Below, piece after piece: positions 10,930 through 19,574 of a DNA stretch of 64,000 nucleotides (its first letter is position 1; each line of letters begins with the position of its first letter). Source of the DNA: Bicyclus anynana (taxonomy: Eukaryota > Arthropoda > Insecta > Lepidoptera > Nymphalidae). The translations under genes were made by a program, and so were the position numbers. Under the pieces are notes generated by a model that made no database searches, was not told the origin of the DNA, and saw only the letters and a program-made list of their open reading frames with translations. The DNA lies in contig NC_069100.1 of the NCBI RefSeq assembly GCF_947172395.1, positions 7,716,109 to 7,780,108 on the forward strand. The letters run 5' to 3'.

Positions 10930-11280
10930 TTTTTTTTGAAAAGGAGCCAGGATTAGTCATTTTACCCTGGGGGAAATAAAAGAAAATATTTTTTTTAACT
11001 ATTTTTGATTATACAAATCTACGAATTTACTTCAATTCTTTCGAAATAATATTCATTATCTCCCAAGAAATGCAACACTGATATATATGGATAATAATGG
11101 CGGATTGATGACGTAGTCGATTTGACGTTTGCTGTCAATTGTCTTGTCACAGTTGCTTTATGGGCGCAACCTTGATATAAATCAAACACTTGGGTTTTAA
11201 TTTTATTTATTTCTTTTTACTTAGTTAGATTTATTCACTTATTTAGATTTTAATAAAATCCTTATATTTTTAAAATTTTA
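10930..11280 (+). repeat. Dispersed repeat R1, plus copy
   Basis: It matches the reverse complement of 46155-46530 along most of its length: GGAGCCAGGATTAGTCAT, TTTCGAAATAATATTC, CATTATCTCCCAAGAAATGC, GTCGATTTGACGTTTGCTGT and TTATTTAGATTTTAATAAAA. It has no coding capacity. Comparing the two copies explains the hairpin at 46432. Confidence 0.85.
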
Positions 11281-11849
11281 ATGATACGGGGTACACTTTC
11301 ACTTGTCTGTAAATTTGCCGGCAACCATATTCTCGCCTCTGACATCGCAGGTGACACTCGCTATGAGCACACTCTATGTCATGTCATGTCATGTCATGTC
11401 TCATGTCTCATGTTAGGTAAAAACAACGTTTGTTTATTATCGCTAGTGTGCTCTAACCCTACGACCGTATGCAGGGCGGCGCGTCGTTAAATTTAACAGT
11501 CGATATTGAAGGCGTTGTCTAAATGGAACCGTGACGTCACGGCTTCGATCCCCGACGGGACTCGACACTCCCGTATCTGCTGCCCGAACCGGTGGTTGAG
11601 TCTACTTACATATTTACCTACTTGACGTCACAACCGGATATGTAAATAGGCCAGACTGGCCAAATGTACCTAACTTATTTCGTGATGTTGGAAAGTGCAC
11701 CCAGGAAGTCTTTAAAGTTAAACTTTTTGAGGCCCTCACCACGTCACATCTTCAGCTTTCTCGGTTCATTTACATGTCAAAATGTATATATATTATTGAC
11801 TGTATTAAATTAACCTTGACTATTTCAGTAAAATGAAATGCTATAAATG
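11281..11849. other. Intergenic with a short CATGT repeat
   Basis: 11378-11412 contains repeated CATGT units. Near 11500-11570 GTTGTCTAAATGG followed by GGCTTCGATCCCCG is tRNA-like and may be a decayed SINE. The last ~30 bp (AATGAAATGCTATAAATG) may be the upstream part of the LINE end continued at 19924. Confidence 0.4.
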
Positions 11850-11853
11850 CTAT
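11850..11853 (+). repeat. Target site duplication CTAT (left)
   Basis: CTAT directly before the 5' LTR is repeated at 19924-19927 directly after the 3' LTR. A 4-bp duplication is usual for gypsy-group integrases. Confidence 0.9.
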
Positions 11854-12080
11854 TGTAATGTTTGTAATATTAAGAATACTTTTGTAACTCACTGTACACT
11901 ATTATTTTGTATAAGACTTTCGTAGATGAGTGTACTTTTGGTGATAATGATGTTATTGACGATTACTAATGACTAATTACTGCTAACTAGAGTAAAGTCC
12001 AGAGATGTTTATTTACTTTAACTAAATGATGTTGTTATTGTCGTAGCTTATAAGCTCCTCCACCCAATATTGTATTATAG

Positions 12081-12085
12081 TCAGT
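12081..12085 (+). promoter_or_regulatory. Possible transcription initiator TCAGT
   Basis: TCAGT matches the arthropod initiator consensus and lies about 50 bp before the LTR poly(A) signal, a sensible U3/R position. In the 3' LTR the same place reads TTAGT. Transcript starts have not been observed; this is inference. Confidence 0.35.
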
Positions 12086-12135
12086 TCCTTTCTAGTTCTT
12101 TTCGTGTATAGTAATACTTAGTACTTTCATACTAT

Positions 12136-12141
12136 AATAAA
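12136..12141 (+). promoter_or_regulatory. LTR poly(A) signal AATAAA
   Basis: AATAAA is present in both LTRs (3' copy at 19852-19857) and in the solo LTR near 49.66 kb. In the 3' LTR it would direct 3' end formation of the genomic RNA. Confidence 0.6.
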
Positions 12142-12210
12142 GTATTATTACGTCGTAACGCTGCTGTTGTATTCTTCAAGACCCCTTCTGTGCACCCGAA
12201 CATTACATTT

Positions 12211-12228
12211 TGGTGTCAGAAGTGGGAT
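12211..12228 (+). other. Primer binding site, probably tRNA-Leu
   Basis: TGGTGTCAGAAGTGGGAT starts three bases after the 5' LTR. TGG complements the tRNA CCA end, and the rest fits the acceptor/T-arm end of an animal tRNA-Leu as I remember it. The position makes a PBS certain; the tRNA identity is less so. Confidence 0.8.
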
Positions 12229-12284
12229 TTCAACAGTAAATTTAATATATTAAAGTCTATTGCAATATTATAGTACTTTAATAA

Positions 12285-12524
12285 TTTACTAAAAGACTTG
12301 TTCCTGATAAAGTATTCGACGGGCAAGCTCCAGTTCTTCGCGTTAAATACGTACTGGACAACAAAGGAAGGCGTCTGAAAATACAACACGAGTTTACTAA
12401 GAAGACGAGGTCTACGGTCCAAAAGTTCTCAAGTAACAAGACCATCAACGAGTCAATCAAGGCACTGGGCGACTACGGTCTAATATCGGCGTTCAAACAA
12501 TCGTCGGTACCCAGTTACAGCTAG
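12285..12524 (+). other. GC-richer open frame in the retroelement leader
   Basis: An 80-codon frame without an ATG runs from a TAA at 12282-12284 to TAG at 12522-12524. It is far richer in G and C than gag or pol and reads like coding sequence (VFDGQAPVLRVKYVLDNKG). I recognise no family. It could be a captured fragment of a host gene, a non-AUG leader peptide, or chance. It lies between the PBS and gag and so is part of the genomic RNA. Confidence 0.3.
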
Positions 12525-12612
12525 TTGGTCTCCAGTGGTGTTCGCGCTGCAACGCTTCAACGGCAAACTTCGAGAAGAAGAGGAACTCCGCAATTAATTC
12601 AATTACGTACAA

Positions 12613-12618
12613 GTAAGT
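12613..12618 (+). promoter_or_regulatory. Candidate 5' splice site in leader
   Basis: ACAA/GTAAGT matches the splice donor consensus well and lies about 127 bp before the gag ATG. In env-bearing insect retroelements env comes from a spliced RNA whose donor is upstream. A matching acceptor would be expected near 18.1 kb, but no clear pyrimidine tract is seen there. Confidence 0.4.
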
Positions 12619-12739
12619 CGTATAATTGTTGAATTATTGTGTCAAATTATATTGTGTTTTCGTATATTATTTTATATCGTGTTATAGGGTTTTTTGTGAA
12701 AAATAATTAATAACCTATAGTATATTTTAAAATAACAAA

Positions 12740-13711
12740 ATGTCTAAATCAGAAGAAACGTTTGTCTCAAGTGGTTATATTGATATAGGTCTCGCAGAAA
12801 GAATGATAAATAAATACGACGGGGATAAATCCAATTTACATGTGTTCATCGATAACTGCAACAATGCTTATCAATTGTTAAATCCAATTTATAATGTAGC
12901 ATTTGTGTCAGTAGTATTATCCAAAATAGAGGGAAACATTAGATCAACACTACTAAACCGATCTTTTCCTTCATGGGAAAATTTAAAAACTCATTTATTG
13001 GAAAACTATTCAGAAAAACGTACATTTGCTCAATGGCAATTAGAATTAAACTCTTGTAAACAAGGTAATAATGAAACAGTTTTAAGATATTCAAATAGGG
13101 TCGAAAATTGCTACATAAAATTAATAAAATCACTAGATCCAAAATTAACAAAAGAAGCTAGACAAGCTAACGTAGAATTATTAAAAAATCAAGCTCTTAA
13201 TATTTTTATTAGTGGTCTCTTACCACAGTTGCATATACTATTGAAATCTCAAAAACCTACTACCTTAGAAGATGCAATTTCAATAGCAATATCAGAAGAA
13301 CAAGAGATAAAATCTAGACAAGAAATGAGTTTAAAACATACTTATAACCCTTTAATTAAAAGATGCTCGATTTGTAATAAGTTAGGACATTTTAGTCACC
13401 AATGTCGAAGTCAACCACAAATTCGACAAATGCAGTCAAACCATTCCAATAATAATGTACCTACATGTTTTGTCTGTAAGAAAAGGGGACACCTTGCTAG
13501 GGACTGTTGGAATAATCCAAACGTAAGTCGTAATAATTATAGTAATAATCCTCAAAATAATACATTAAATCGTTCAAATAATAGAAATTATGGCAACAAC
13601 AGGCAAAATTATGGGAACAATAGGTTTAATGAAAACTTTAGAAATAACAATAATAATCATTTAAACTCCAAAGGTCTGAGGCCCGTGGCCGACCCGAAGA
13701 CCGAAAATTAG
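12740..13711 (+). CDS. gag: Gag (capsid-nucleocapsid) of the gypsy element
   Basis: This 323-residue structural protein forms the particle and binds genomic RNA. The first ~200 residues are the helical capsid-type region of gypsy Gag proteins. Two CCHC zinc knuckles follow: CSICNKLGHFSHQC from residue 209 and CFVCKKRGHLARDC from residue 243, both with the CX2CX4HX4C spacing. The tail to the stop is very rich in Asn and Arg, as expected for an RNA-binding nucleocapsid. The ATG has A at -3 and is the first in frame. The last 55 bases overlap the open pol frame, and a slippery site lies in the overlap. The frame is intact. Product identity is sure; processing sites are not visible. Confidence 0.95.
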   Translation: MSKSEETFVSSGYIDIGLAERMINKYDGDKSNLHVFIDNCNNAYQLLNPIYNVAFVSVVLSKIEGNIRSTLLNRSFPSWENLKTHLLENYSEKRTFAQWQLELNSCKQGNNETVLRYSNRVENCYIKLIKSLDPKLTKEARQANVELLKNQALNIFISGLLPQLHILLKSQKPTTLEDAISIAISEEQEIKSRQEMSLKHTYNPLIKRCSICNKLGHFSHQCRSQPQIRQMQSNHSNNNVPTCFVCKKRGHLARDCWNNPNVSRNNYSNNPQNNTLNRSNNRNYGNNRQNYGNNRFNENFRNNNNNHLNSKGLRPVADPKTEN

Positions 13712-16700
13712 ATTCAGGCCGAATAAGATATGTAGATACACGTATTTCGTCATATGTAAAATTAGTATCAAATAATATTGTAGAGAACAAGAATAAGTTC
13801 CTAATAGATACAGGAGCCGAAGTAACATTAATAAAACTAGATTCATTAGAAAAAGATACGTTGATATGTGAAAACCACAAAATAAAATTAAAAGGCATAG
13901 ATAAAGATGCTAGCCCCACCAATACTTTAGGCAGTGTCCAATTGACATTTGAAATAGGAGACAAAAGAGTTAATCATACACTTCACGTGGTACCCGATTA
14001 CTTTCCTATTCAATGTAATGGAGTAATAGGTGGCGATTTCTTATCAAAAACGGGGTCAATTATTAGTTATGAAGATGATATAATACGTATATGTGGTATA
14101 TATTATGATATTGAACATGAAAAAATAAGATATAGTAATATAAGTGAAAATACTTTAGAAATTGATATATTTGATGAAGAAAATTGTGATAAATGTTATA
14201 ATGATAATGAAAGTAATAGCGAAGTTTATCCGCAAAATATAGTGAGAAATGAAATGATAAAAAGAAAATATAGAAATAATAAAGGCTGTGATGGTTATCC
14301 ACAGATAAATAATAATGATAATGAAAGTAATAGCGAAGTTTATCCGCAAAATATAGTGAGAAATGAAATGATAAATAGAAAAGATAGAAGTAATAAAGGC
14401 TGTGATGGTTATCCACAGATAAATAAAAATTATAGAAATGATACAGACTGTGACGTTTATCCACAGATAGATAAAAAATGTAAAAGTAGTATAGACTGTG
14501 ACGTTTATCCACACGTAAAAAAAAATTATAAGAATAGTTTAGGCTGCGACGGTTATCCGCAGATAAATCAAAATGATAGAAGTAAAGTAGACGGTGATGT
14601 ATATCCACCGATAATTAAAAATAGAAAAGAGAGTGAATGTATTAAGTTAGAAATAAATTGTGAAGTTCATCCACAGAAATTGAATAAAAATATGAGTAAT
14701 AATGAAAAAAGTTGTGTCATAGAACCAAGATGTGAAAAAGTTATATCGATTTGTATAGAGAACTCTAATTTGAAGGAAGGAATAATATCGGAACCAATAA
14801 AGTTATCCGACGGTGTTTATTTATGTCCAAGTATTGTTAAAGTTAATGAAAACAAAGCATTAACGGTATGTTTGAATACGACTGATAAGGAAGTCAAAAT
14901 AAATAAGTTGTTTGTGAAATTAGAACCATTAGTTAATGAGTTACAGAAAACGAATGAGATAATTAGTATAAACAAAGTTACGAATGAGACGGCATACAAA
15001 GGAAATCGTATAGATAAGTTAAAGCAAACATTGAGGACTAGTCATTTAAACAAAGAAGAAAAGGAATCATTATTAGAATTATGTATACAATATAATAATA
15101 TATTTTATTTAGAAGGTGATCCACTGTCATCAACAGATACAGTAATGCATGAGATACCTACAAACAGTAACATTCCTATTAATACAAAATCATATAGGTA
15201 TCCAGAAGCACTAAAGGAAGAGGTTAACGAACAAATAGGAAAATTATTGAAAGATGGAATAGTTAAACCATCTAATAGTCCATGGAATTCTCCTGTATGG
15301 ATGGTACCTAAAAAGATGGACGCTTCAGGTAAAAAGAAATGGCGACTTGTAATAGATTTTAGGAAATTAAATGAGATTAGCGTGGGTGATGTTTATCCAT
15401 TACCTCAAATAAGCGATATATTAGATCAGTTAGGAAATAGCAAATATTTCACTACATTAGATTTAGCATCGGGATTCCATCAAATTAAAATGAGTCTAGA
15501 AGATCAAGCTAAGACAGGATTTAGTGTTCCTTCAGGTCATTATGAATACACTAGAATGCCTTTTGGATTAAAAAATGCACCTGCAACATTTCAAAGATTA
15601 ATGAATAACGTTTTAGTGGGTTTACAGGGAATTAAATGTTTTGTTTACCTTGATGACATAGTAGTATATGGAAATTCATTACAAGATCATAATTTAAAAT
15701 TAAAAGAAGTATTTGATCGATTATCTTTACATAATTTAAAGCTTCAACCAGATAAATGTGAATTTTTAAAGACAGAAGTTATGTATTTAGGACATTTGAT
15801 TACACAGGACGGTGTTAAACCTGATCCAAAGAAAATAGAATCAGTAAAGAATTTTCCGGTTCCTAAAAATCCTAAAGATATAAAAAGCTTTTTAGGTTTG
15901 GCAGGTTACTATCGAAGGTTTATATTAGACTTCAGTAAACTTAGTCAACCTCTTACTAAATTATTAAAGAAAGATGAAGTTTTTAATTGGACAAGCTTAC
16001 AACAACATTCTTTTGAAACTTTAAAAACAAAGCTATGTGAAGAACCAATTTTAATATATCCAGATTTTTCAAAAACTTTTTATTTAACAACGGATGCTAG
16101 TAATTACGCGATAGGCAGTGTTTTATCTCAAGGTTTAGGTTCAGATGATCATCCGATAGCATACGCTAGTAGAATTTTAAAAAAAAGTGAAATAAATTAT
16201 TCAACAACAGAAAAAGAATTATTAGCGATTGTATGGTCAATAAAACATTTTAGACCATATTTATACGGACGTAAATTTCAAATTATAACTGATCACAAAC
16301 CATTGACATGGTTAATGAATGTTAAAGACCCAGGTTCTAGGTTAGTCAGATGGAGGCTATTATTGGAAGAATATGAGTACGAAATAGTATATAAACAAGG
16401 GAAATTAAATCAAAATGCTGACGCATTAAGTAGAATAAAACCAGAAAATATGGTTATTGAGAATATTAAAATATATAGTGTGACGAAAAACGGAGAAAAC
16501 TATTCAAACTTTTTGAAGGAAATGGAAAGAAAACCAATTCTGTTTAATAATCTCGAAGAATATAATGATAAACTTCCTAATAATGTAGATAAAATAGTAT
16601 TTACATCAGTTGATTTAGATGTACAAAATGAAAAGAATTTAATAGAATATGAATCGTATATAAAAGAATTAAAAACTAAGAAACCAATTCAATATGAAGT

Positions 16701-17346
16701 TTTAAGTATATTAGATAATAATAGGAAAATTTATTTTACATTTCCAAAGATTAATTGTTGGGATAGTGTAACTTATGAAGATTTATTTGAATGTTTTAAG
16801 AATTTGAAACATGCTTTATTAGAAGAAAATACGAACGAAATAAATTTAACTAGTTTTTGTAACTTTCATCTTAAATGGCATAAAATAAGAACTATAATAA
16901 GATATATATTTAAGGATACAAACATAAAAATTATTGTTTTTCACGGGATAGTTCAAACCCCAAAAAGGGAGGATATACCATTGATTTTAGAAGAAAATCA
17001 TTCAAATGTAATTTCAGGTCATATAGGGTTTCACAAAACTTATAAGAAAATAAAAGCTAAATATAAATGGGAAACTATGAAGAAAGACATTAAGGATTTT
17101 ATTAATAAATGTGAATCTTGTCAAAAGAATAAAATAAATAGGAAAAAGCAGAAGAATCCAATGGAAATCACTTCTACTTCTACAGAAGCTTTCCAGAAGA
17201 TTGCTCTCGATATTGTAGGTCCTTTACCGTTATCAGAAGATGGAAATAAGTATATTTTAACTTTACAAGATGATTTAACGAAATATTCGCAAGCTTATCC
17301 ATTACCTAAACATGATGCTGAAACGCATTGCAGATTGTTTTGTTAG
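13657..17346 (+). CDS. pol: Pol, part 1: protease, RT, RNase H, integrase N-terminus
   Basis: The frame is entered by -1 frameshifting; there is no ATG before the protease. Protease: LIDTGAEV, catalytic Asp at 13807. An unusual region with nine YP motifs follows (14218-14676). RT: FTTLDLASGFHQI and YLDDIVVYG, with the catalytic DD near 15652. RNase H: TTDASNYAIG, Asp at 16093, then TTEKELLAIVW and DHKPL. Integrase: the HHCC zinc motif (HSNVISGHIGFH, CESCQKNK) and the first catalytic Asp in ALDIVGP (17209). The frame then stops at TAG 17344-17346 because of a one-base shift. All steps from polyprotein cleavage to cDNA synthesis look intact; integration probably does not. Confidence 0.94.
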   Translation, partial: SFKLQRSEARGRPEDRKLDSGRIRYVDTRISSYVKLVSNNIVENKNKFLIDTGAEVTLIKLDSLEKDTLICENHKIKLKGIDKDASPTNTLGSVQLTFEIGDKRVNHTLHVVPDYFPIQCNGVIGGDFLSKTGSIISYEDDIIRICGIYYDIEHEKIRYSNISENTLEIDIFDEENCDKCYNDNESNSEVYPQNIVRNEMIKRKYRNNKGCDGYPQINNNDNESNSEVYPQNIVRNEMINRKDRSNKGCDGYPQINKNYRNDTDCDVYPQIDKKCKSSIDCDVYPHVKKNYKNSLGCDGYPQINQNDRSKVDGDVYPPIIKNRKESECIKLEINCEVHPQKLNKNMSNNEKSCVIEPRCEKVISICIENSNLKEGIISEPIKLSDGVYLCPSIVKVNENKALTVCLNTTDKEVKINKLFVKLEPLVNELQKTNEIISINKVTNETAYKGNRIDKLKQTLRTSHLNKEEKESLLELCIQYNNIFYLEGDPLSSTDTVMHEIPTNSNIPINTKSYRYPEALKEEVNEQIGKLLKDGIVKPSNSPWNSPVWMVPKKMDASGKKKWRLVIDFRKLNEISVGDVYPLPQISDILDQLGNSKYFTTLDLASGFHQIKMSLEDQAKTGFSVPSGHYEYTRMPFGLKNAPATFQRLMNNVLVGLQGIKCFVYLDDIVVYGNSLQDHNLKLKEVFDRLSLHNLKLQPDKCEFLKTEVMYLGHLITQDGVKPDPKKIESVKNFPVPKNPKDIKSFLGLAGYYRRFILDFSKLSQPLTKLLKKDEVFNWTSLQQHSFETLKTKLCEEPILIYPDFSKTFYLTTDASNYAIGSVLSQGLGSDDHPIAYASRILKKSEINYSTTEKELLAIVWSIKHFRPYLYGRKFQIITDHKPLTWLMNVKDPGSRLVRWRLLLEEYEYEIVYKQGKLNQNADALSRIKPENMVIENIKIYSVTKNGENYSNFLKEMERKPILFNNLEEYNDKLPNNVDKIVFTSVDLDVQNEKNLIEYESYIKELKTKKPIQYEVLSILDNNRKIYFTFPKINCWDSVTYEDLFECFKNLKHALLEENTNEINLTSFCNFHLKWHKIRTIIRYIFKDTNIKIIVFHGIVQTPKREDIPLILEENHSNVISGHIGFHKTYKKIKAKYKWETMKKDIKDFINKCESCQKNKINRKKQKNPMEITSTSTEAFQKIALDIVGPLPLSEDGNKYILTLQDDLTKYSQAYPLPKHDAETHCRLFC
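13660..13702 (+). promoter_or_regulatory. -1 ribosomal frameshift signal, gag to pol
   Basis: TTTAAAC at 13660-13666 is a canonical slippery heptamer with TTA and AAC as gag-frame codons. After a 6-base spacer, GGTCT (13673-13677) pairs with AGACC (13698-13702). A GGCC/GGCC hairpin with loop CGT (13680-13690) sits inside. The pol frame is open only from 13657, so the slip falls at the start of the overlap. This explains how Gag-Pol is made. Confidence 0.88.
14218..14676 (+). repeat. Nine-copy YP repeat between protease and RT
   Basis: In the pol frame the motif [C/S/G]-[D/E]-[G/V]-[Y/H]-P-[Q/H/P] begins at 14218, 14287, 14332, 14401, 14449, 14497, 14545, 14593 and 14659. The first four make two copies of a 114-base (38-residue) unit; the next five starts are spaced 48 bases (16 residues), and the last 66. 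Lys, Asn and Asp fill the spacers. Gypsy pol proteins usually have only a short linker here. Function unknown. Confidence 0.9.
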
Positions 17347-18022
17347 AAATTTTATTTGTAAATTTGGAATACCTGAAACTTTATTAACAGATCAAGGAGC
17401 AGATTTTACTTCGAATTTAATCAAAGAAGTTTCAAAATTATTTAAAATAAAGAAAATTAATACTAGTGCATACCATCCGCAATCTAATGGTGCATTAGAA
17501 CGTAGTCACTCAACCTTAGCAGATTATTTAAAACATTATGTTAATGAAGACCAAAGTAATTGGGATAAATGGATTGATTTTGCTAAGTTTTCTTATAATA
17601 CGAGTGTACATACTTCAACTCAGTTTACACCATTTGAATTAATATTTGGTTTTAAAGCAAATTTACCAAGTTCTATAAGTAAAGATCCTGAATTTAAATA
17701 TTTTTATGATACATACTTAGACGAATTAATTTTAAAATTAAGAAAATCAAGAGAAATAGCAAGAAATAAATTGATAGATTCCAAAGAATATAATAAACAA
17801 ATATATGATAAGAAAAGTAAAGACGTAAAATTTGAAATAGGAGATTTAGTATATTTAAGTAATGAATCAGTAAAACCTGGTAGGTCACGAAAATTATCAC
17901 CTTACTGGTTAGGTCCTTATAAAATAATTAAAATTAATTCTTCAACAAATGTTACGATTAAGATTAAAAATAAAAATGTAGTAGTACATATAAATAGATT
18001 GAAAAACGCGGTTTCAGAATGA
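17279..18022 (+). pseudogene. pol: Pol, part 2: integrase core and C-terminus, frame-shifted
   Basis: This frame continues the integrase one base out of register with part 1. It is open from 17279; the first ATG is at 17312. It holds the second catalytic Asp (LLTDQGADF, Asp at 17390) and the Glu (HPQSNGALERSH, Glu at 17498) of the DDE triad. A C-terminal GPY-type module follows (SPYWLGPYKI). Part 1 has the first Asp, so the catalytic centre is split between frames. The change lies in 17279-17346, most likely near 17325-17330, as a net gain of one base (or loss of two). The site is not a homopolymer, and nothing suggests a programmed +1 shift. Confidence 0.88.
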
Positions 18023-18127
18023 TTGTATGTGATAATTAGTAATATTAATGATATTGTAAATTATATATTTAAAAAAAAATGCATATATAATTAGTATGAA
18101 AAAATTAAACAAGATATCGACAAACAC

Positions 18128-19399
18128 ATGTCATTATTGACTTTAATAACAACTGAGGTAGAAAATGAAATTTCAACTATTGTAAATGCTATACTGTTTG
18201 TGAGAAATAATGCTATTCACCCGGTAATAATAACTCCAGAACAATATGGAATTGAATTAAGGAAAACCTTATCATATTTACCACCTCAGACAAAATACTC
18301 TTTAGAAATTATTGATAAAAATATACCAGAATTGTTTTCATTAGTAAATCTTGTGTCTTATGTAACTAATAATAAAATTGTTTTTGTTATTAAAACTCCG
18401 TTAATAACTCAAGCTAGTTATGATTTGTATCAAGTATTGCCAGTTCCAATTAAGAGTACTGACAAAACGTTTATATTTATTTTACCTAATTTTAAATATT
18501 TTTTGATATCTAATAATAAAATTCATTATACTAGTTTAGAGAATTTAAGTCAATGCAAGAAAGTTTATAACAACGAAAAATACATATGTAAATTAGAAAA
18601 ACCTCTGTATTCGGTCCATACGAATAAAATATGTGAAACTGAACTTTTATATGGTAACACAAAATTACCTACTGTTTGTGATACTAGGTTAGCTTATATA
18701 CCAATAGAGCAATGGTATAAGTTACATCAAGATAATAATTGGTTATTTGTTACACCACATAAAGTTATTGGTACATTAAATTGTAGAAATAAAGAACCAA
18801 TTGACATCGAATTAGTAGACACAGGAATAATTCAACTATCAGAAGGATGTAAATTATACACAACAAACATTATGTTACAAACTAATAGTAAGATTTTAGA
18901 AAGTAGTTATAATTCTGTTTTACCACATATTGATATTCTTACAGATGAATGTTGTAAGAAAATAAGAAACAAAAATATAACTAATATACCTTTCATTCCA
19001 TTAAAATATCATGAAAAAGTTGACTTAGAAAGTTTAAATTTAGCGAGTCATAAAGTAGATACTATTGCTATTAACAAAATGGAAAATGAAACTATATTAG
19101 ATAAAGTCGTTAACAATGTTTATTTAGCATATATATTCTTTTCGATTTTAAAAATGGTTTTTGTTTATGTTATATACCGTTTAGCTAAATATATATGGAG
19201 AAGACATTTCTTTTGTAATAGAAATGATAGAATATTAGCATTAGAAGACACTAGGTCTTGTTGTGCAAGAATAACTAATTGCATAACATTAAAAGTAAAC
19301 AATGAAAATAGAGATATAGAATTAGATGAAATTCCTTCAGAAAATTCTGAAACACCTTTAAGGCGTAGTACCAGAATTGCTCAATTGAAAGTAAATTGA
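18128..19399 (+). CDS. env: Env-like protein, baculovirus-F type, N-terminally shortened
   Basis: The 423-codon frame resembles the C-terminal subunit of insect F-type envelope proteins (Baculo_F/DUF3609 family). It opens with a heptad-like helical stretch and the IHPVIITPEQYG motif. A Cys-rich ectodomain with possible N-glycosylation sites (NLS, NIT, NET) follows, then a membrane segment at about residues 331-355 (YLAYIFFSILKMVFVYVIY) and a cytoplasmic tail of about 70 residues. No signal peptide, furin-type cleavage site or fusion peptide is present. The frame can extend upstream only 11 codons to a TAG at 18092, and 105 bases separate it from pol. It is therefore a remnant: it could reach the membrane but should lack the entry machinery of a full F protein. 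Confidence 0.82.
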   Translation: MSLLTLITTEVENEISTIVNAILFVRNNAIHPVIITPEQYGIELRKTLSYLPPQTKYSLEIIDKNIPELFSLVNLVSYVTNNKIVFVIKTPLITQASYDLYQVLPVPIKSTDKTFIFILPNFKYFLISNNKIHYTSLENLSQCKKVYNNEKYICKLEKPLYSVHTNKICETELLYGNTKLPTVCDTRLAYIPIEQWYKLHQDNNWLFVTPHKVIGTLNCRNKEPIDIELVDTGIIQLSEGCKLYTTNIMLQTNSKILESSYNSVLPHIDILTDECCKKIRNKNITNIPFIPLKYHEKVDLESLNLASHKVDTIAINKMENETILDKVVNNVYLAYIFFSILKMVFVYVIYRLAKYIWRRHFFCNRNDRILALEDTRSCCARITNCITLKVNNENRDIELDEIPSENSETPLRRSTRIAQLKVN

Positions 19400-19561
19400 T
19401 TTGTTTCAAAATGAATAAGTATTATGTTATTATTAAGTTACAATTATGTTATGATGTTATTGACATTAATATTGTAAAATGTGTAATCATTCATTATAAT
19501 ATAAGGTTCGAAATAAGATTTAATTTGTGAACAAATAAAAATAAACTGTGTTTATTTTCTT

Positions 19562-19573
19562 AAAGGGGGAGGA
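19562..19573 (+). other. Polypurine tract
   Basis: AAAGGGGGAGGA, one base before the 3' LTR, is the expected primer for plus-strand DNA synthesis. Position and composition are both typical. Confidence 0.93.
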
Positions 19574-19574
19574 T

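Larger units (their letters stand above)
11854..12207 (+). repeat. 5' LTR, 354 bp
   Basis: It begins TGTAATG and ends CATTACA, a perfect 7-bp inverted pair. It carries a polyadenylation signal AATAAA at 12136-12141 and an arthropod-type initiator TCAGT at 12081-12085. Compared with the 3' LTR it has five extra bases (TTATA) and one C/T difference, both next to the TCAGT. Confidence 0.97.

Noticed and set aside
11378..11412. CATGT repeats as a transcription factor site cluster
   Set aside because: A simple tandem repeat is the plainer explanation, and nothing nearby suggests a promoter.
14063..14608. 181-codon minus-strand frame rich in Tyr, Phe and His
   Set aside because: It is the antisense of the YP-repeat region in pol; the repeat makes a long open shadow frame. 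No independent motif.
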